Of a DNA stretch of 64,000 nucleotides, positions 12,948 to 24,410 are shown piece after piece. Position 1 is the first letter of the stretch. Each line of letters starts with the position of its first letter. The stretch covers positions 26,899,881 to 26,963,880 of the forward strand of contig OY776131.1 of NCBI GenBank assembly GCA_963675135.1, in the 5' to 3' direction. Position numbers and translations under genes: made by a program. Under the pieces are notes generated by a model. That model had not been told where the DNA came from. It did not search any database and saw only the letters and a program-made list of their open reading frames with translations. This DNA is from Galeopsis tetrahit. Taxonomy: Eukaryota > Streptophyta > Magnoliopsida > Lamiales > Lamiaceae.

Positions 12948-13390
12948 TAGAGAAAAAAACTATTTACGTCCCGCAACGTTTACCTTTTTTGAAAAACGTC
13001 CAAAAAAAGTTTAAAATTTAATTTAAGTCTCATAATTTCCTAAATTGCTTAATTTACATCCAAGTATTTTGCGGAGACACCAAAACAGCACCGTTTCATT
13101 CATACTTTTGTCAAGTACGCATAAAAATTATGAAAAAACCGACAAAAGTTGTAACATGACCAAACTCGACTTGTATAGCGTAGAAAAACAATGACAATGT
13201 GAATTAAAAAATAATTTACAAGTCACTATTTATAATATGCATAATGAAAAAAAAAAGACATAAATTAACCAATTTACGAAATTATGAAATGTAAATTTTA
13301 TTCTTATCGTTTTTTAGGACGTAAATGAACCAATTTACGAAATTATGAAACGTAAATTAAATTTCTATCTTATTTTTAAATGTTTAAAGT
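12948..13390. mobile_element. Degenerate relative of the 10.45-kb foldback element
   Basis: The left end repeats the opening of the 10454 element (AAACTATTTACGTCCCGCAACG), followed by the same GAAAAACGTCC step. The right part has GGACGTAAAT-type motifs in opposite orientation at about 13260-13360. The ends are eroded and I found no target duplication. No ORF. Confidence 0.55.
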
Positions 13391-14756
13391 TTAGACTATT
13401 CATAGTCCAATTAATCAAATAAATAATACTCATTTTATTCAGTACAACTTTGTTCACTTCTTTTTATACATATTTTTAAAAAAATTATATTTTAATTATA
13501 AAAAAGATATTCCTATATCAAAATAACGTGTAAAAAATATTGTTGGTAGAAACTCAATCTTATTAAAATTTAACTATTTAAATAGAATAAATATATTTAT
13601 TTTGGACATAAAATAGAATTGAGCAAAATTTAAAAAACTAATGATCATTCAAATCGATCTTACGACAAGTTTAGAGTTGCGACTCCAAAATTATAATTTC
13701 TAATCTAATTGGGTAAATTAAAATAATGGCCTCGAAAATCTTCTAAAATCTCAATTCAAGAATATGGGAATGAATGTCTTAAGTGGATCATTCAACTGAA
13801 TAGAGACAACCAGTGCACAACCCGCATGCGGGAATAATTAAAATAAAAAACATAGAAGGAAAGAAAATTGAAAAAAAAAAAAATGTTAACACTAACAATA
13901 CAAATAAAACAAAAAATTACACTATTTAAAAAAATATAAAAAAAAAATATATAAAATTACATTATTGTTGTTTAAAGAAGAATGAAACTTTACCTATAAA
14001 ATAGAATTTTTTTTTTCCTGTACAAAAATAAACAATAAGAAGATGATTCCATAATTCTGCACAAAGTATATGGATTGGAATGAATCTCAAATCAATCCAT
14101 CCCTAAATATCTCATTTACAATATTCTAGAATTATAGTAAGAATAATGAAATTTACCTATAAAATAGTTGTGATGACGGCTCTCGACTTCCGACGGAGGC
14201 TTAATAATAAACAATAGAGTATTTAATTATATATCAAAATGAGTTATAAGAAGAATGAAACTTTACCTATAAAATAGTTGTGATGGCGACTCTCCTGATT
14301 TCGTGCTTGATAGGAATTCTGATCGAGTTTCGTGCGGTTTAAACAATAGAGTATTTAATTATATATAAAAGAAATGAGTTACATAAATAAATGATATACT
14401 GAGATGAAATTATAGAAAGACACAATGAATGAAAGTAAAAAACACAACGTAAAGAAGAATTAAAGAAGAATGGATGATTATTTAGAAGAAGGGAGAGATA
14501 ACTACTTGAGAAGAAAAGAATTAGAAAAATGAAGAAGTGAGAAGTAATCTCCGATAACAATTTCATAAGAAAAAGGAAGAAGAAAATAAGAAATATTTGA
14601 AAAAAATCACAATTCAGTATTTCAAAATAAAAAAAATAAGAAAAAAAAAACTATAAAAAATAACCGTCTCACCACAGTATTTCAAAATAAAAAAATAAAA
14701 TTTCATAAGAAAAAGGAAGAAGAAAATAAGAAATATTTGAAAAAAATAAAATTTTA
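13391..14756. repeat. AT-rich debris with short dispersed repeats
   Basis: No gene. A block at about 13840-13985 (landmarks ACATAGAAGGAAAGAAAATTG and ATTACACTATTTAAAAAAATAT) recurs at about 60700-60835. A motif CTTTACCTATAAAATAG recurs near 13990, 14150 and 14263. AACAATAGAGTATTTAATTA occurs near 14208 and 14342. A block of about 130 bp (AAGGAAGAAGAAAATAAG) is duplicated at about 14575 and 14710, with a diverged copy at about 19385. Confidence 0.5.
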
Positions 14757-15582
14757 AGGTGTTAAGCCCTCAATTCGGCGTTTCTTCAAGGAAGAGGTGC
14801 TTCGTGGATCTTCAACGGCGTTCGTCCCGGAAAAGTCCTAATAAGTCCTGATAAGCCCCAGATAAGTCCCAATAAGTTCCGATAAGTCCCGATAAGCCCC
14901 GAATAAGTCTCGAAAAGTCACAAAATCGACGTTTAATCCAAAATACGGCGTCAAGCCCTTGGATTAACGTTACAATGTCTCAAGTTCAAGAACGATCTTC
15001 AACGACGTTCATCTCAAAAAGTCCCTAAAATCGACGTTTAATCCAAAATACGGCGTCAAGCCCTTGGATTAACGTTACAAAGTCTCAAATTCAAGATCGA
15101 AGAGGATTTGGCTGCGAATCCGACCCCAAAAGTTCAAGTAAAGTCAAGAAGAGAGAATTAGAGGAGAAATTAGAGATTGTAACCCACAAATACTCGATTT
15201 TATTCCGAAAGAAATGAAATTGTTTCGCATTTTCGAGTTTTTATATTTAACTCATGAAATTTGTGTTTACACTCGGTATAAAAAAAAATGTCATTTAGAG
15301 ACGGAAAATATGTCTCAAATTTAATTAGAGACGATATTTTGACCATGTCTAATCCGAAATTTATATCATTGATTAGAGACGGTTTCAGTTAAAACCCATT
15401 TTTCCGCCCAAAGTGAGTCAAAGTGGAAACTAAAATTTTTAATTTTTAATTAGAGGCCGTTTTTTTCCGTTTTAAAGTTGTCTATAATTGGTCAAACAAA
15501 ACAAACTGCCCAGAATGTGTTAAGAGGGAATTCAGATTTTTTATTTCGGATAAGTTTAACCGTCTCAAAATCTTTACAATAA

Positions 15583-16787
15583 TCTACCCTTATATAGTAA
15601 TTCTGAATTTTTTCTTTCCTACGTGTCATCCCAATTCTTCCCCCTTTTCTGTTTTCCTAATTTTATAGAATTTTTAATTTTTTTATTTTATTTTATTTTG
15701 TTTAACCGTTTCTTTCTCTCTCTTCTCCAACTATAATTTTTTAAATTATTTTTCGTTCTTATCCATTTTCTCTCTCCTTCACTTCTTCTTCATATTTAAG
15801 TTTTCTAATTATAATTATAATTTTTAATTATGCATTTTTTAAAGTATTTTTAATTTTTCTTTTCATCGTTTTTTCATTTTATTTACTAAATATTATTTCC
15901 CTTATATACTAATTCTGAATCTTTTCTTTCCTACGTATCATCCCAATTCTTCCCCTTTTCATATACTAATTCTGAATCTTTTCTTTCCTACGTGTCATCC
16001 CAATTCTTCCCCTTTTCTGTTTTCCTAATTTTATAGAATTTTTGATTTTTTTATTTTATTTTATTTTGTTTAACCGTTTCTTTCTCTCTCTTCTCCAACT
16101 ATAATTTTTCCCTTATATACTAATTTTCTGAATCTTTTCTTTCCTACGTGTCATCCCAATTCTTCCCCTTTTCTGTTTTCCTAATTTTATAGAATTTTTG
16201 ATTTTTTTATTTTATTTTATTTTGTTTAACCGTTTCTTTCTCTCTCTCATCCAACTATAATTTTTTAAATTATTTTTCGTTCTTATCCATTTTCTCTCTC
16301 CTTCACTTCTTCTTCCTATTTAAGTTTTCTAATTATAATTATAATTTTTAATTATGCATTTTTTAAAGTATTTTTAATCTCTCTCCTTCACTTCTTCTTC
16401 CTATTTAAGTTTTCTAATTATAATTATAATTTTTAATTATGCATTTTTTAAAGTATTTTTAATTTTTCTTTTCATCGTTCCTTCACTTCTTCCTATTTAA
16501 GTTTTCTAATTATAATTATAATTTTTAATTAAGCATTTTTTAAAGTATTTTTAATTTTTCTTTTCATCGTTTTTTCATTTTATTTACTAAATATTATTTA
16601 TTTTATCATCCCGCAAATTTTGCGGGGGTCTTCTACTAGTCTTTGATATATACTAATTCTGAATCTTCTCTCTCCTACGTGTCACTCCAAATTCTTTCCA
16701 TTTGCATTTTCTCATTTTATAAGAATTTCACATTATATATTTTTTTCACTCTCATCTCTCTTTTAACTGCATTATTCATTGCACTAG
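15583..16787 (+). mobile_element. Helitron insertion(s), one or two adjacent copies
   Basis: The insert starts TCTACCCTTATATAG after an A. One Helitron 3' end is at 16639: a CCCGCAAATTTTGCGGG hairpin followed by CTACTAG. A second possible end, CACTAG before a T, is at 16787. In the opposite arm the uninterrupted sequence reads through at 20592/20593 with an A|T join, the Helitron target dinucleotide. Segments starting TATACTAATTCTGAATCTT recur at about 15905, 15962, 16118 and 16650, with CTACGTGTCATCCCAATTC after the earlier ones, so the inside is internally duplicated. No ORF, hence non-autonomous. Confidence 0.75.
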
Positions 16788-16920
16788 TACAATGTATATT
16801 TTGCGGTATTTCTCTTTCCTACGTGGCTTACCCTAAATTTCTTTAATTTGAAATCCTGCAATTTCCTTCATTTGATGTAACTGCTTTTTTTTTCTTTTTT
16901 TAATATCTTTAATCCATATA

Positions 16921-17150
16921 CTAGTGCAAGACCCGCAATTTCGCAGGTAAAATAAGTATTATTTAATAAATTTTAATATAATTATTAAATAAAATTATAA
17001 TAAAAAATGTAAACGTGGAAGAGTGAAAGAGAGAATGGATAAGAAAGAAAAAATAATTTAAAAAATGACAGTTGAAAAAAAGAGAGAAAAAAAAGAGAAA
17101 AGAGAAAATTATTTAAAAAAAATCAAAATTAGAGATTTAGAAAATGAGAA
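16921..17150 (-). mobile_element. Helitron 3' part, minus orientation
   Basis: Starts CTAGTGCAAGACCCGC, the reverse complement of the Helitron terminus GCGGGTCTTGCACTAG, and matches 20207-20458 in reverse. Its 5' end is cut off where the next Helitron begins, near 17151. Confidence 0.75.
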
Positions 17151-19288
17151 TTCTTCTCTCCTCTTTTTATTTTGAAATTCTGCATTTCTGTGAGTCGGTT
17201 TTTTTATAGTTTTTGTTTTCTTTTGCAGATTTTTATTTAAATGCTTTTGACAGTTTTTTTTTTTAAATTCTGCATTCCTATAATTTTTTATTTTTATATT
17301 TATTTTTTTTGTAACCGTTTTAATTTTAGATAAGAATCCGTTCATTCTTAATATTCCTCACTTTTATTCTGTCTTTTCTTTGTCTGTTTTGCTCATCTCT
17401 ATTTTCTCTGTTGCCGACTTCCTGTTTTATGATCAGCCCTTTTTTTCTTCTATGTTTTTTTGCTGTATATTCTCTCTCAGTTCCTCTCTACATTCATTCA
17501 GCCTCTTCTTCTTTTTTTGCTGTATATTCTGTCTCAGTTCCTCTCTACATTCATTCAGCCTCTTCTTCGGTATACTCTCTCTCAGTTCTTACTAGATATA
17601 AATTGGACTGAAATCTGACGTATGTATTAATATGTTTTGGTTTCAGTATTAGAGGTGATGCTAGGGCATGATTTTTTTTTTTTGGATAACTTTGAGTTTG
17701 GTTCTCTTTTAATTTATATTTTTTATTATTATTCAATTTCTCGATATAAATTGTGTTAAATATGACGTATTTATTAATATTTTGCTCTTCTATAAGGTTT
17801 ATGTTTTATAATGTTGGTATGTACATTATTTGTGATTTTATTTTTTAGTAATTCAATATATGATTTTTTTTTACGATTTTAGATGGAAAAAGTAAAGTTT
17901 TACTGACAATTATAAGAGGGTATGTAATTATCAACAAGAAGAAGAAAAACATCTTATTGAATTTTTGTGATTGTTGAGATTTTTTGCAATTTCTATGACC
18001 CTAAATTTATTATGAAAATTTTCTATAGTTCAATCGATCAACAAATGATAATGTATGAGAAAACTAAAATATGTGCATTGTAATAAGTTCATAAAAAATT
18101 AAAGAAAGTTGGAGAGTATTTTAATAAAAGATTATTTAAAAGTATATTGCTCATATTAATTTAATTAATCTAAATATCACATATTACTCCAAATGTTAAT
18201 ATTTTTATTAATTATCTTTTTAATTTTTTCACAGTTTTTCTCTATATTTTCTCTAATCTTTTTATTTTGTAATTCTGAATTTATATGAGTCGATTTTTTT
18301 TCTGTAATTTTTTTTTTTTTTTTTTTGCGGATTTTTATTTAAATGCTTTTTGACATTTTTTTTTTTAAATTCTACATTCCTATTATTTTGTATTTTTATT
18401 TTATATTTTTTTTGTTACCGCTTTAATTTTAATTTTGGATAAGAACCTGTTCATTCTTAATATTCCTGTTATAATTTCCTGTTCCTCCCTACATTCAAGC
18501 ATCTTTTTCTGTTTTATAATGTTGGTATGTGATGATTTTTTTTAGTAATTCAATATATGATTTTTTATAAGTACATAAATTTCAAAATCTTATTTTTCTT
18601 TTCAGTTTCAATTTTCTTTATGGTGCATAATTTTTGTTGTATTTTCTAAATCTGATGGAGTATATAACATGTTTTTTTTATTGGTTTAAAATTGTTATTA
18701 TTTGTAGCTTTACATTTCTTTACTAATAATAACTTTCTTTTTCCTGGTTTAATTGTTATTATTCGTAGCTTCCACATTTTTTTACAACTCAGATGTCAAA
18801 AGTTTTACTGACTAATGAAATCAAAGGTATCGAATTATCAACATGGAGAAGAAAAGACATTAGTTGTCCTATGATTGTTGAGATTTACAATTCCTATAAC
18901 CCTAAATTTATTATGAAAATTTTCTAAAATCCAATTTATCAACGTATGATAATGGATGAGAAAACTAAAATATGTGCATTGATAAGTTCATAAAAAATTA
19001 AAGAAAGTTGAAGAGTATTTTAATAAAATATTATTTAAAAGTACATTGCTCAAATTAATTTAATTAATCTAAATATCACAAATTACTCCGAATGTTAATT
19101 TTTTATTAATTACCTTCTTAATTTTTCTTTTGAATTATTATTTTAAATAAGTTATAATTAATGTTGATAATACGTTATTGTTATTATACATATAAATCAA
19201 TTAAAAAAAATTACTATAATTAATTTGAATTAATCATTTAAATAAAGTGTTTTTTTTTATCTCGCGTAGTATGCGGGTACTGCACTAG
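17151..19288 (+). mobile_element. Non-autonomous Helitron, ~2.1 kb
   Basis: The 3' end is a CTCGCGTAGTATGCGGG hairpin followed by TACTGCACTAG and then T. A near-identical inverted copy lies at 24898-26923. The interior carries a diverged tandem duplication: about 17250-18240 resembles about 18290-19130, both including TAAATTTATTATGAAAATTT. No RepHel ORF is present. The exact 5' end here is unclear because it is joined to another Helitron fragment. Confidence 0.75.
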
Positions 19289-20165
19289 TAAAAAAATAAG
19301 AAGAAGCCAGGCGAGACTGCAACTTGAGAAGAATTAGAAAAATGAAAAAGTGAGAAGGACAATCTCCGATAACAATTTCAGAAGAAAGAGGAAGAAGGAA
19401 ATAAGAAGAATTTGAAAAAAAAAAACTGTTATTATTGAGAAAAAATGGTTAATAATAAATTGTCCAGCGCAAACACAAACCACGTATTCTTAATATAACT
19501 TCAAATGATTGGAGCAATTTCTCAATGGTCCAGAAATCGGGCAAACCATTAAATAAATAAAGTACCATGAAAGAAATATTTTTAAAGAAAACAAACTAAA
19601 AACAGTTAATTTTTTTTTTAAAGAAAACAAACTAATAACACTTTTTATCAAAGAAAACAAACTAATAACACTTTTTATCAAATCCTACTGCATAAGATTA
19701 AATCAAAAAAAAGGATGTGATGACAATCCCTCAACTTTCTTTCAACGGGATGTGATGACAATCCTCTATAAACCACTTTCTTTCAACGGGATGTGATGAC
19801 AATCCTCTATAAACCACGTAAAAGTCCTGTAAAAAAGTGGAGCATAAAAGTACAGTGAAAAAATTAAAAAATCCGCAACTTGAAATTGAAAAAAAAATAA
19901 CTAAAAAAATTGAGGATGTTAGAGTTTTTTAAGAAAAGGATGCAAGAATCATGAAGATAAAGATGGAAATTTGTAACAGAGGTTGAGAAAGAAATGGTGG
20001 GTAAATGAAAGGAGAAGGAAACTAAATAAAAGATTTTAAAAAACTGTCAAAAACATTTTAAAATAAATTTTAAAAAAAATCTTTCAAAAAAATCTAACTC
20101 AACAAAATTGAGGATTTGAAAATACAGAAATAAGAGGAAGCCACGTCAAAATGAAGACCGTGAAA
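19289..20165. repeat. Non-coding spacer with short tandem repeats
   Basis: 19311-19420 resembles 14490-14600. 19430-19690 resembles about 61035-61245 (landmark AATAATAAATTGTCCA and AAGAAAACAAACTAA repeats). A roughly 44-bp unit with GGGATGTGATGACAATCC is repeated two to three times at about 19714-19815. No gene. Confidence 0.5.
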
Positions 20166-20458
20166 TCTTCCTTATATACTAATTCTGAATCTCTCAAGGT
20201 TGACGTGGTTTCACCAGAATTCTCATTTTCTAAATCTCTAATTTTTTTGTAATTTTGATTTTTTTTTAAATAATTTTCTCTTTTCTCTTTTTTTCTCTCT
20301 TTTACAACTGTCATTTTTTAAATTATTTTTTCTTTCTTATCCATTCTCTCTTTCACTCTTCCACGGTTTAAATTTTTTATTATAATTTTATTTAATAATT
20401 ATATTAAAATTTATTAAATAATACTTATTTTACCGCGAAATTGCGGGTCTTGCACTAG
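20166..20458 (+). mobile_element. Short non-autonomous Helitron (293 bp)
   Basis: Starts TCTTCCTTATATACTAATTC after an A. Ends with a CCGCGAAATTGCGG hairpin, TCTTGCACTAG and a following T: the complete Helitron signature of 5' TC, 3' hairpin plus CTAG, and A/T flanks. A second copy is at 26982-27269. Confidence 0.85.
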
Positions 20459-21441
20459 TATATGGATTAAAGATATTAAAAAAAGAAAAAAAAAAACAGT
20501 TACATCAAATGAAGGAAATTGCAGGATTTCAAATTAAAGAAATTTAGGGTAAGCCACGTAGGAAAGAGAAATACCGCAAAATATACATTGTATTATTGTA
20601 AAGATTTTGAGACGGTTAAACTTATCCGAAATAAAAAATCTGAATTCCCTCCTAACACATTCTGGACAGTTTGTTTTGTTTGACCAATTATAGACAACTT
20701 TAAAACGGTAAAAAACGGTCTCTAATTCAAAATTAAAAATTTTAGTTTCCACTTTGACTCACTTTGGGCGGATAAATGGGTTTTAACTGAAACCGTCTCT
20801 AATCAATGATATAAATTTCGGATTAGACATGGTCAAAATATCGTCTCTAATTAAATTTGAGACATATTTTCCATCTCTAAATGACATTTTTTTATACCGA
20901 GTGTAAACACAAATTTCATGAGTTAAATATAAAAACTCGAAAATGCAAAACAATTTCATTTCTTTCGGAATAAAATCGAAAATGCAAAACAATCTCTAAT
21001 TTCTCCTCTAATTCTCTCTTCTTGACTTTACTTGAACTTTTGGGGTTGGATTCGCAGCCAAATCCTCTTCGATCTTGAATTTGAGACTTTGTAACGTTAA
21101 TCCAAGGGCTTGACGCCGTATTTTGGATTAAACGTTGATTTTAGGGACTTTTTGAGATGAACGTCGTTGAAGATCGTTCTTGAACTTGAGACATTGTAAC
21201 GTTAATCCAAGGGCTTGACGCCGTATTTTGGATTAAACGTCGATTTTGTGACTTTTCGAGACTTATTCGGGGCTTATCGGGACTTATTGGGACATTTTCG
21301 GGGCTTATCGGGACTTATTGGGACTTATCTGGGGCTTATCAGGACTTATTAGGACTTTTCCGGGACGAACGCCGTTGAAGATCCACGAAGCACCTCTTCC
21401 TTGAAGAAATGCCGAATTGAGGGGCTTAACACCTTAATCTC
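20207..21441 (+). repeat. Right arm of large inverted repeat
   Basis: Inverted counterpart of 14757-17150. The outer boundary is at GGCTTAACACCTTAA on this side and the complementary TTAAGGTGTTAAGCC on the left. This copy lacks the 15583-16787 Helitron insertion. Confidence 0.85.
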
Positions 21442-21875
21442 CACCCGAACGCTGATTCTCGTCGCTTTGCACGAAGGAGCTTCAACTGTTGAAGAACACT
21501 CTAAAATCTCCCCAGAGAATTTTAGAGCATTGAATGCTTCTGACTTCTTGATGATGAAAATAATGAAATGAAGCCTCTACTTATAGGTGTAGAACCTAGA
21601 GTTTTTTTTTGGGCTAAATTTGATGGGATGGAGATATTTGTGCTAAGTAGTTAAGACTTAGTCAAATCTTATCTACAACTTGGTGTAGGGCTGAATTATT
21701 TGATGAGCTCAGAGTATTTGTGCCCGATTTGATTTACTAGAATTTAGAGGCCCGTCTTGACTTATTGAACTTTAGAGGCCCGAATTGAACTTAATTTAAT
21801 TTACTGGGCTTTGGAGGCCCATCTTGATTTATTGGGCTTTGGAGGCCCAAATTAATTGAATTTTGCTTGTCTACA
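20902..21875 (-). repeat. 3' LTR of gag-only element, unit A
   Basis: Starts TGTAAACACAAATTTC and ends TTGTCTACA in plus orientation (TGTA...TACA termini). Contains repeated GGACTTATTGGGACTTAT-type motifs near 21260-21350. The same LTR is at 32865-33841. Confidence 0.85.
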
Positions 21876-22197
21876 AATTGCCCCCTCGCATTTCGTTCAC
21901 GAGAACGTTTGTCTTTGATGTGGACGAATTGCGAATTACTTTCAAATGATTTCTCACATGCCGGCCAGGAGTGATTATTCTTTAACTACTGTAAACAAAG
22001 TAGGGATTTAATTATTTAAACACTTAAAATGCCTTTAGTGGAGTAAGTTAACAGTTTAACCACATGTATTTACCTTTGGTGGTTGTCATACACAGTTTAG
22101 ACTCGTGCGGACCAGGAGTAATAAGCAGTTTAGACTCGTGCATCATGGAACAACAAACAGTTTAGGCTCGTGCGTTTATGGAGCATACTTGTTTTCT

Positions 22198-23541
22198 TTA
22201 CGCGTAGTAGCGTTTCAAAAACTTTCCATTTATAGGACCAATGTTCACGCCATCTTCAGAAATCAATTTGTAGGCGCCATTTGTGTAAACTTCCTTCATT
22301 TGATTGTCTTCACATATAGTGATGTGGTTCGTTGTTGTTTCACTTTCTTCTAGCAAGATCTTCCCCTCTTTGGCTAGCTGCATAATTTTCTCTTTAAGTA
22401 TAAAACAGTCTTGGATTGGATGTCCTACCAATCGATGGTACTTGCAATATTTGGGGTCATCCGTTCGCCCAGCCTCGTTGGGTCGTTTCATTTCTGGCAG
22501 TTCGATGAGATCAATCTTGATCAAGTCATCCAAAATTTCGGGGATGTCAGAGTTTAGGAATGGATATTTCTTTTGTTGCAACTCCTTCAAACTTGTTTTC
22601 CTTTGCCCCCACTCTTGAGATGGCGGCCCTTCAAATCCACTTGTAGACATGCTCAACTCCATGCCATGAGCCTTAGTAGCCAAATCCTCGAATGATCTCG
22701 GTCGAATTGCTTGAAGGATATATCGAAGACTCCACTGCATTATGTGGATGCACATCTCGATTGCTGAAATTTCAGTCAATCTATCCTTACAATTTAAACT
22801 TAGATTCCTCCATCGATTTATGTAATCGATCACCGACTCTTCCTTTGATTGACGAGTGTTCGTCAATTCAAGCATGCTAACCGTTCTTCGAGTGTTGTAA
22901 AATCGGTTGACAAATTCCTGCTCCATTTGCTCCCAACTATCTATCGAACTGGCCTCCAAATCGATGTACCAATCGAATGCATTTCCCTTTAGAGAGTGTA
23001 CAAATTGTTTCACCAAATGATCTCTGTAAGTGCCGACATTGTTGCAAGTCTCCACGAAGTGAGCAATATGCTGCTTTGGATTACTCTTGCCATCGAACTG
23101 CTCCAACTTTGGAGGTTGATAACCAGCTGACATTTTCAAACTGTCAATCCTCTTCGTGTAAGGTTTGATGTAGGTGAATGAAGACTTAGGACTTTCCTCG
23201 AACTTATATTTGATCGCCCCGAGTATAATTTCTTTTAGCCGGTCAACGGGCACCAAACCATCAGGAGAAACTTGTAACTCCTTTAGAGTTGAGTCAATTT
23301 CCATCTGTTGACGTTCACCGCAAATCTCCACATCATGCCCCTCGACTCGCTTTTCTTTTGCTCGACTTGACTCCCCTTTGTCTGCATTGCTCATCAGTTT
23401 AGCAATCTGAGCATCCTGTTCTTGGACATGTTTCGTGAGTCCTTCTATAGCTCTAGTCAAACTTGTCAATTACTCGTCAACAGTCGTGGTATTTGTCACC
23501 ATTGTTGAAGATGCACTTGAATCTAATGATGAGCTTGCCAT
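22198..23541 (-). pseudogene. Retrotransposon gag polyprotein, unit A, one early nonsense codon
   Basis: Ty3/gypsy-type gag that would form the capsid. The natural start is the ATG at 23541 (MASSSLDSS...). A TAA at about 23474 interrupts codon 23, after TTTVDE. From the next Met, 423 codons are open. Visible parts: a coiled-coil-like N-terminus (LTRAIEGLTKHVQEQDAQIAKL), the capsid-like core with KPYTKRIDSLKM, QFDGKSNPKQHIAHFVETC and NAFDWYIDLE, and a C-terminal CKYHRLVGHPIQDC that resembles a variant zinc finger. No protease or RT follows. The same stop occurs in the unit B copy. Confidence 0.9.
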
Positions 23542-23819
23542 GGAGTGAGTGGGAGAATATGTTGCACTGTTTTCCTCGTTCACTTTGTTGGGTGGTGGAC
23601 CCTCTGCAGTAGCCTTCTCTGAAGCAGCGGTCCAGCGGATGACTTGGAGCTACTTGACATACTTCTCGTGATTACGTTCACGTCTTCAAAGTCGACGCCA
23701 GTTGATCCGGATGCAACGCGTATTTTGATATTAATCTTGATTGGCGCCATCATTGTAGCTCTCATTATCTTGAACTTGTGAGGTATCAACATCGAAGAGT
23801 AGAGAGGAGAGGTAGAGAT

Positions 23820-23839
23820 GGTCCCATCGGGCGTGCCAA
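23820..23839 (-). other. Primer-binding site of gag-only element, unit A
   Basis: On the minus strand TTGGCACGCCCGATGGGACC follows the 5' LTR by a couple of bases. Plant gypsy elements commonly show TTGGCACGCCC here. The tRNA was not identified. Confidence 0.65.
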
Positions 23840-23841
23840 AT

Positions 23842-24410
23842 TGGTAAACACAAATTTCGTGAATTAAATATAAAAACGCAAAAATGCGAAACAATTTTAT
23901 TTATTTTTAGCGGGTTAAAATCGAGTATTTGTGGGTTACAATCTCAAATTTCTCCTCCGATTCTCTCTTCTTGACTTCACTTGAACTTTTGGGGTCGGAT
24001 CTGCCGTCGAATCCTCTCTGATCTTGGATTTGGGACTTTATAACGTTAATCCAAAGGCTTAGCGCCGTATTTTGGATTAAACGTTGATTTTAGGGACTTT
24101 TCGGGACTTTATCGGGACAACCACTGTTGAAGATCCTTCTTGAAGAAACATCGGATTGAGGGGCTTAGCACCTTAATCTCCACCCGAACGCTTCTTCTCG
24201 CTGCCTTATACGAAGAACGCCTTTGAAGCTCCCCCGACTGCTGAAGAACACTCTAAAATCTCTGCAGAGAATTTTAGAGCCTTGAATGCTTTGACTTCTT
24301 GATGATGAAATGAATGAAATGAGGCCTCGATATATAGGTGTAGAACCTAGGGTTTTTTATGGGCTAAATTTGATGGGCTGGAGATATTTGTACTAAGTAG
24401 TTAAGACTTA
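23842..24410 (-). repeat. 5' LTR of gag-only element, unit A (truncated by MITE)
   Basis: Homologous to 20902-21875 but clearly diverged. It stops at TTAAGACTTA, where a Tourist-type element begins. In unit B the LTR resumes after the MITE. Confidence 0.85.

Larger units (their letters stand above)
14757..17150 (-). repeat. Left arm of large inverted repeat (LTR fragment plus Helitron pieces)
   Basis: In reverse orientation this arm reproduces the order at 20207-21441. It holds an LTR fragment (14757-15271), the same 300-bp junction sequence (15272-15582), the 16788-16920 segment and a Helitron 3' portion (16921-17150). It differs from the right arm by an insertion at 15583-16787 for which the right arm is empty. 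The LTR fragment belongs to the gag-only element of 20.9-24.4 kb and is truncated on its outer side. Confidence 0.85.
20902..24410 (-). mobile_element. Gag-only LTR retrotransposon, unit A copy (right end lost)
   Basis: A minus-strand element with its 3' LTR at 20902-21875 and 5' LTR from 23842. A purine-rich tract (GCGAGGGGGCAATT on the minus strand) abuts the 3' LTR. Between the LTRs there is only a gag region (22198-23541); pol is absent, because gag ends 322 bp from the 3' LTR. This matches the small TR-GAG class of plant elements that depend on a full-length partner. The 5' LTR is interrupted at 24411 by a Tourist-type MITE, and the rest of LTR and MITE is missing at the duplication join. 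The two LTRs differ visibly, so the insertion predates the duplication. Confidence 0.85.

Noticed and set aside
17109..17611. Short frames such as 17380-17595 with a repeated SLSSSLHSFSLFF-like motif
   Set aside because: Low-complexity T/C-rich Helitron interior with a tandem 60-bp repeat. The inverted copy at 26.5 kb does not conserve the frames.
23580..23894. 104-codon minus-strand frame upstream of gag (also 35546-35860)
   Set aside because: It starts in the LTR and reads through the primer-binding site. It is in a different frame from gag and has no domain, so I treat it as leader sequence.
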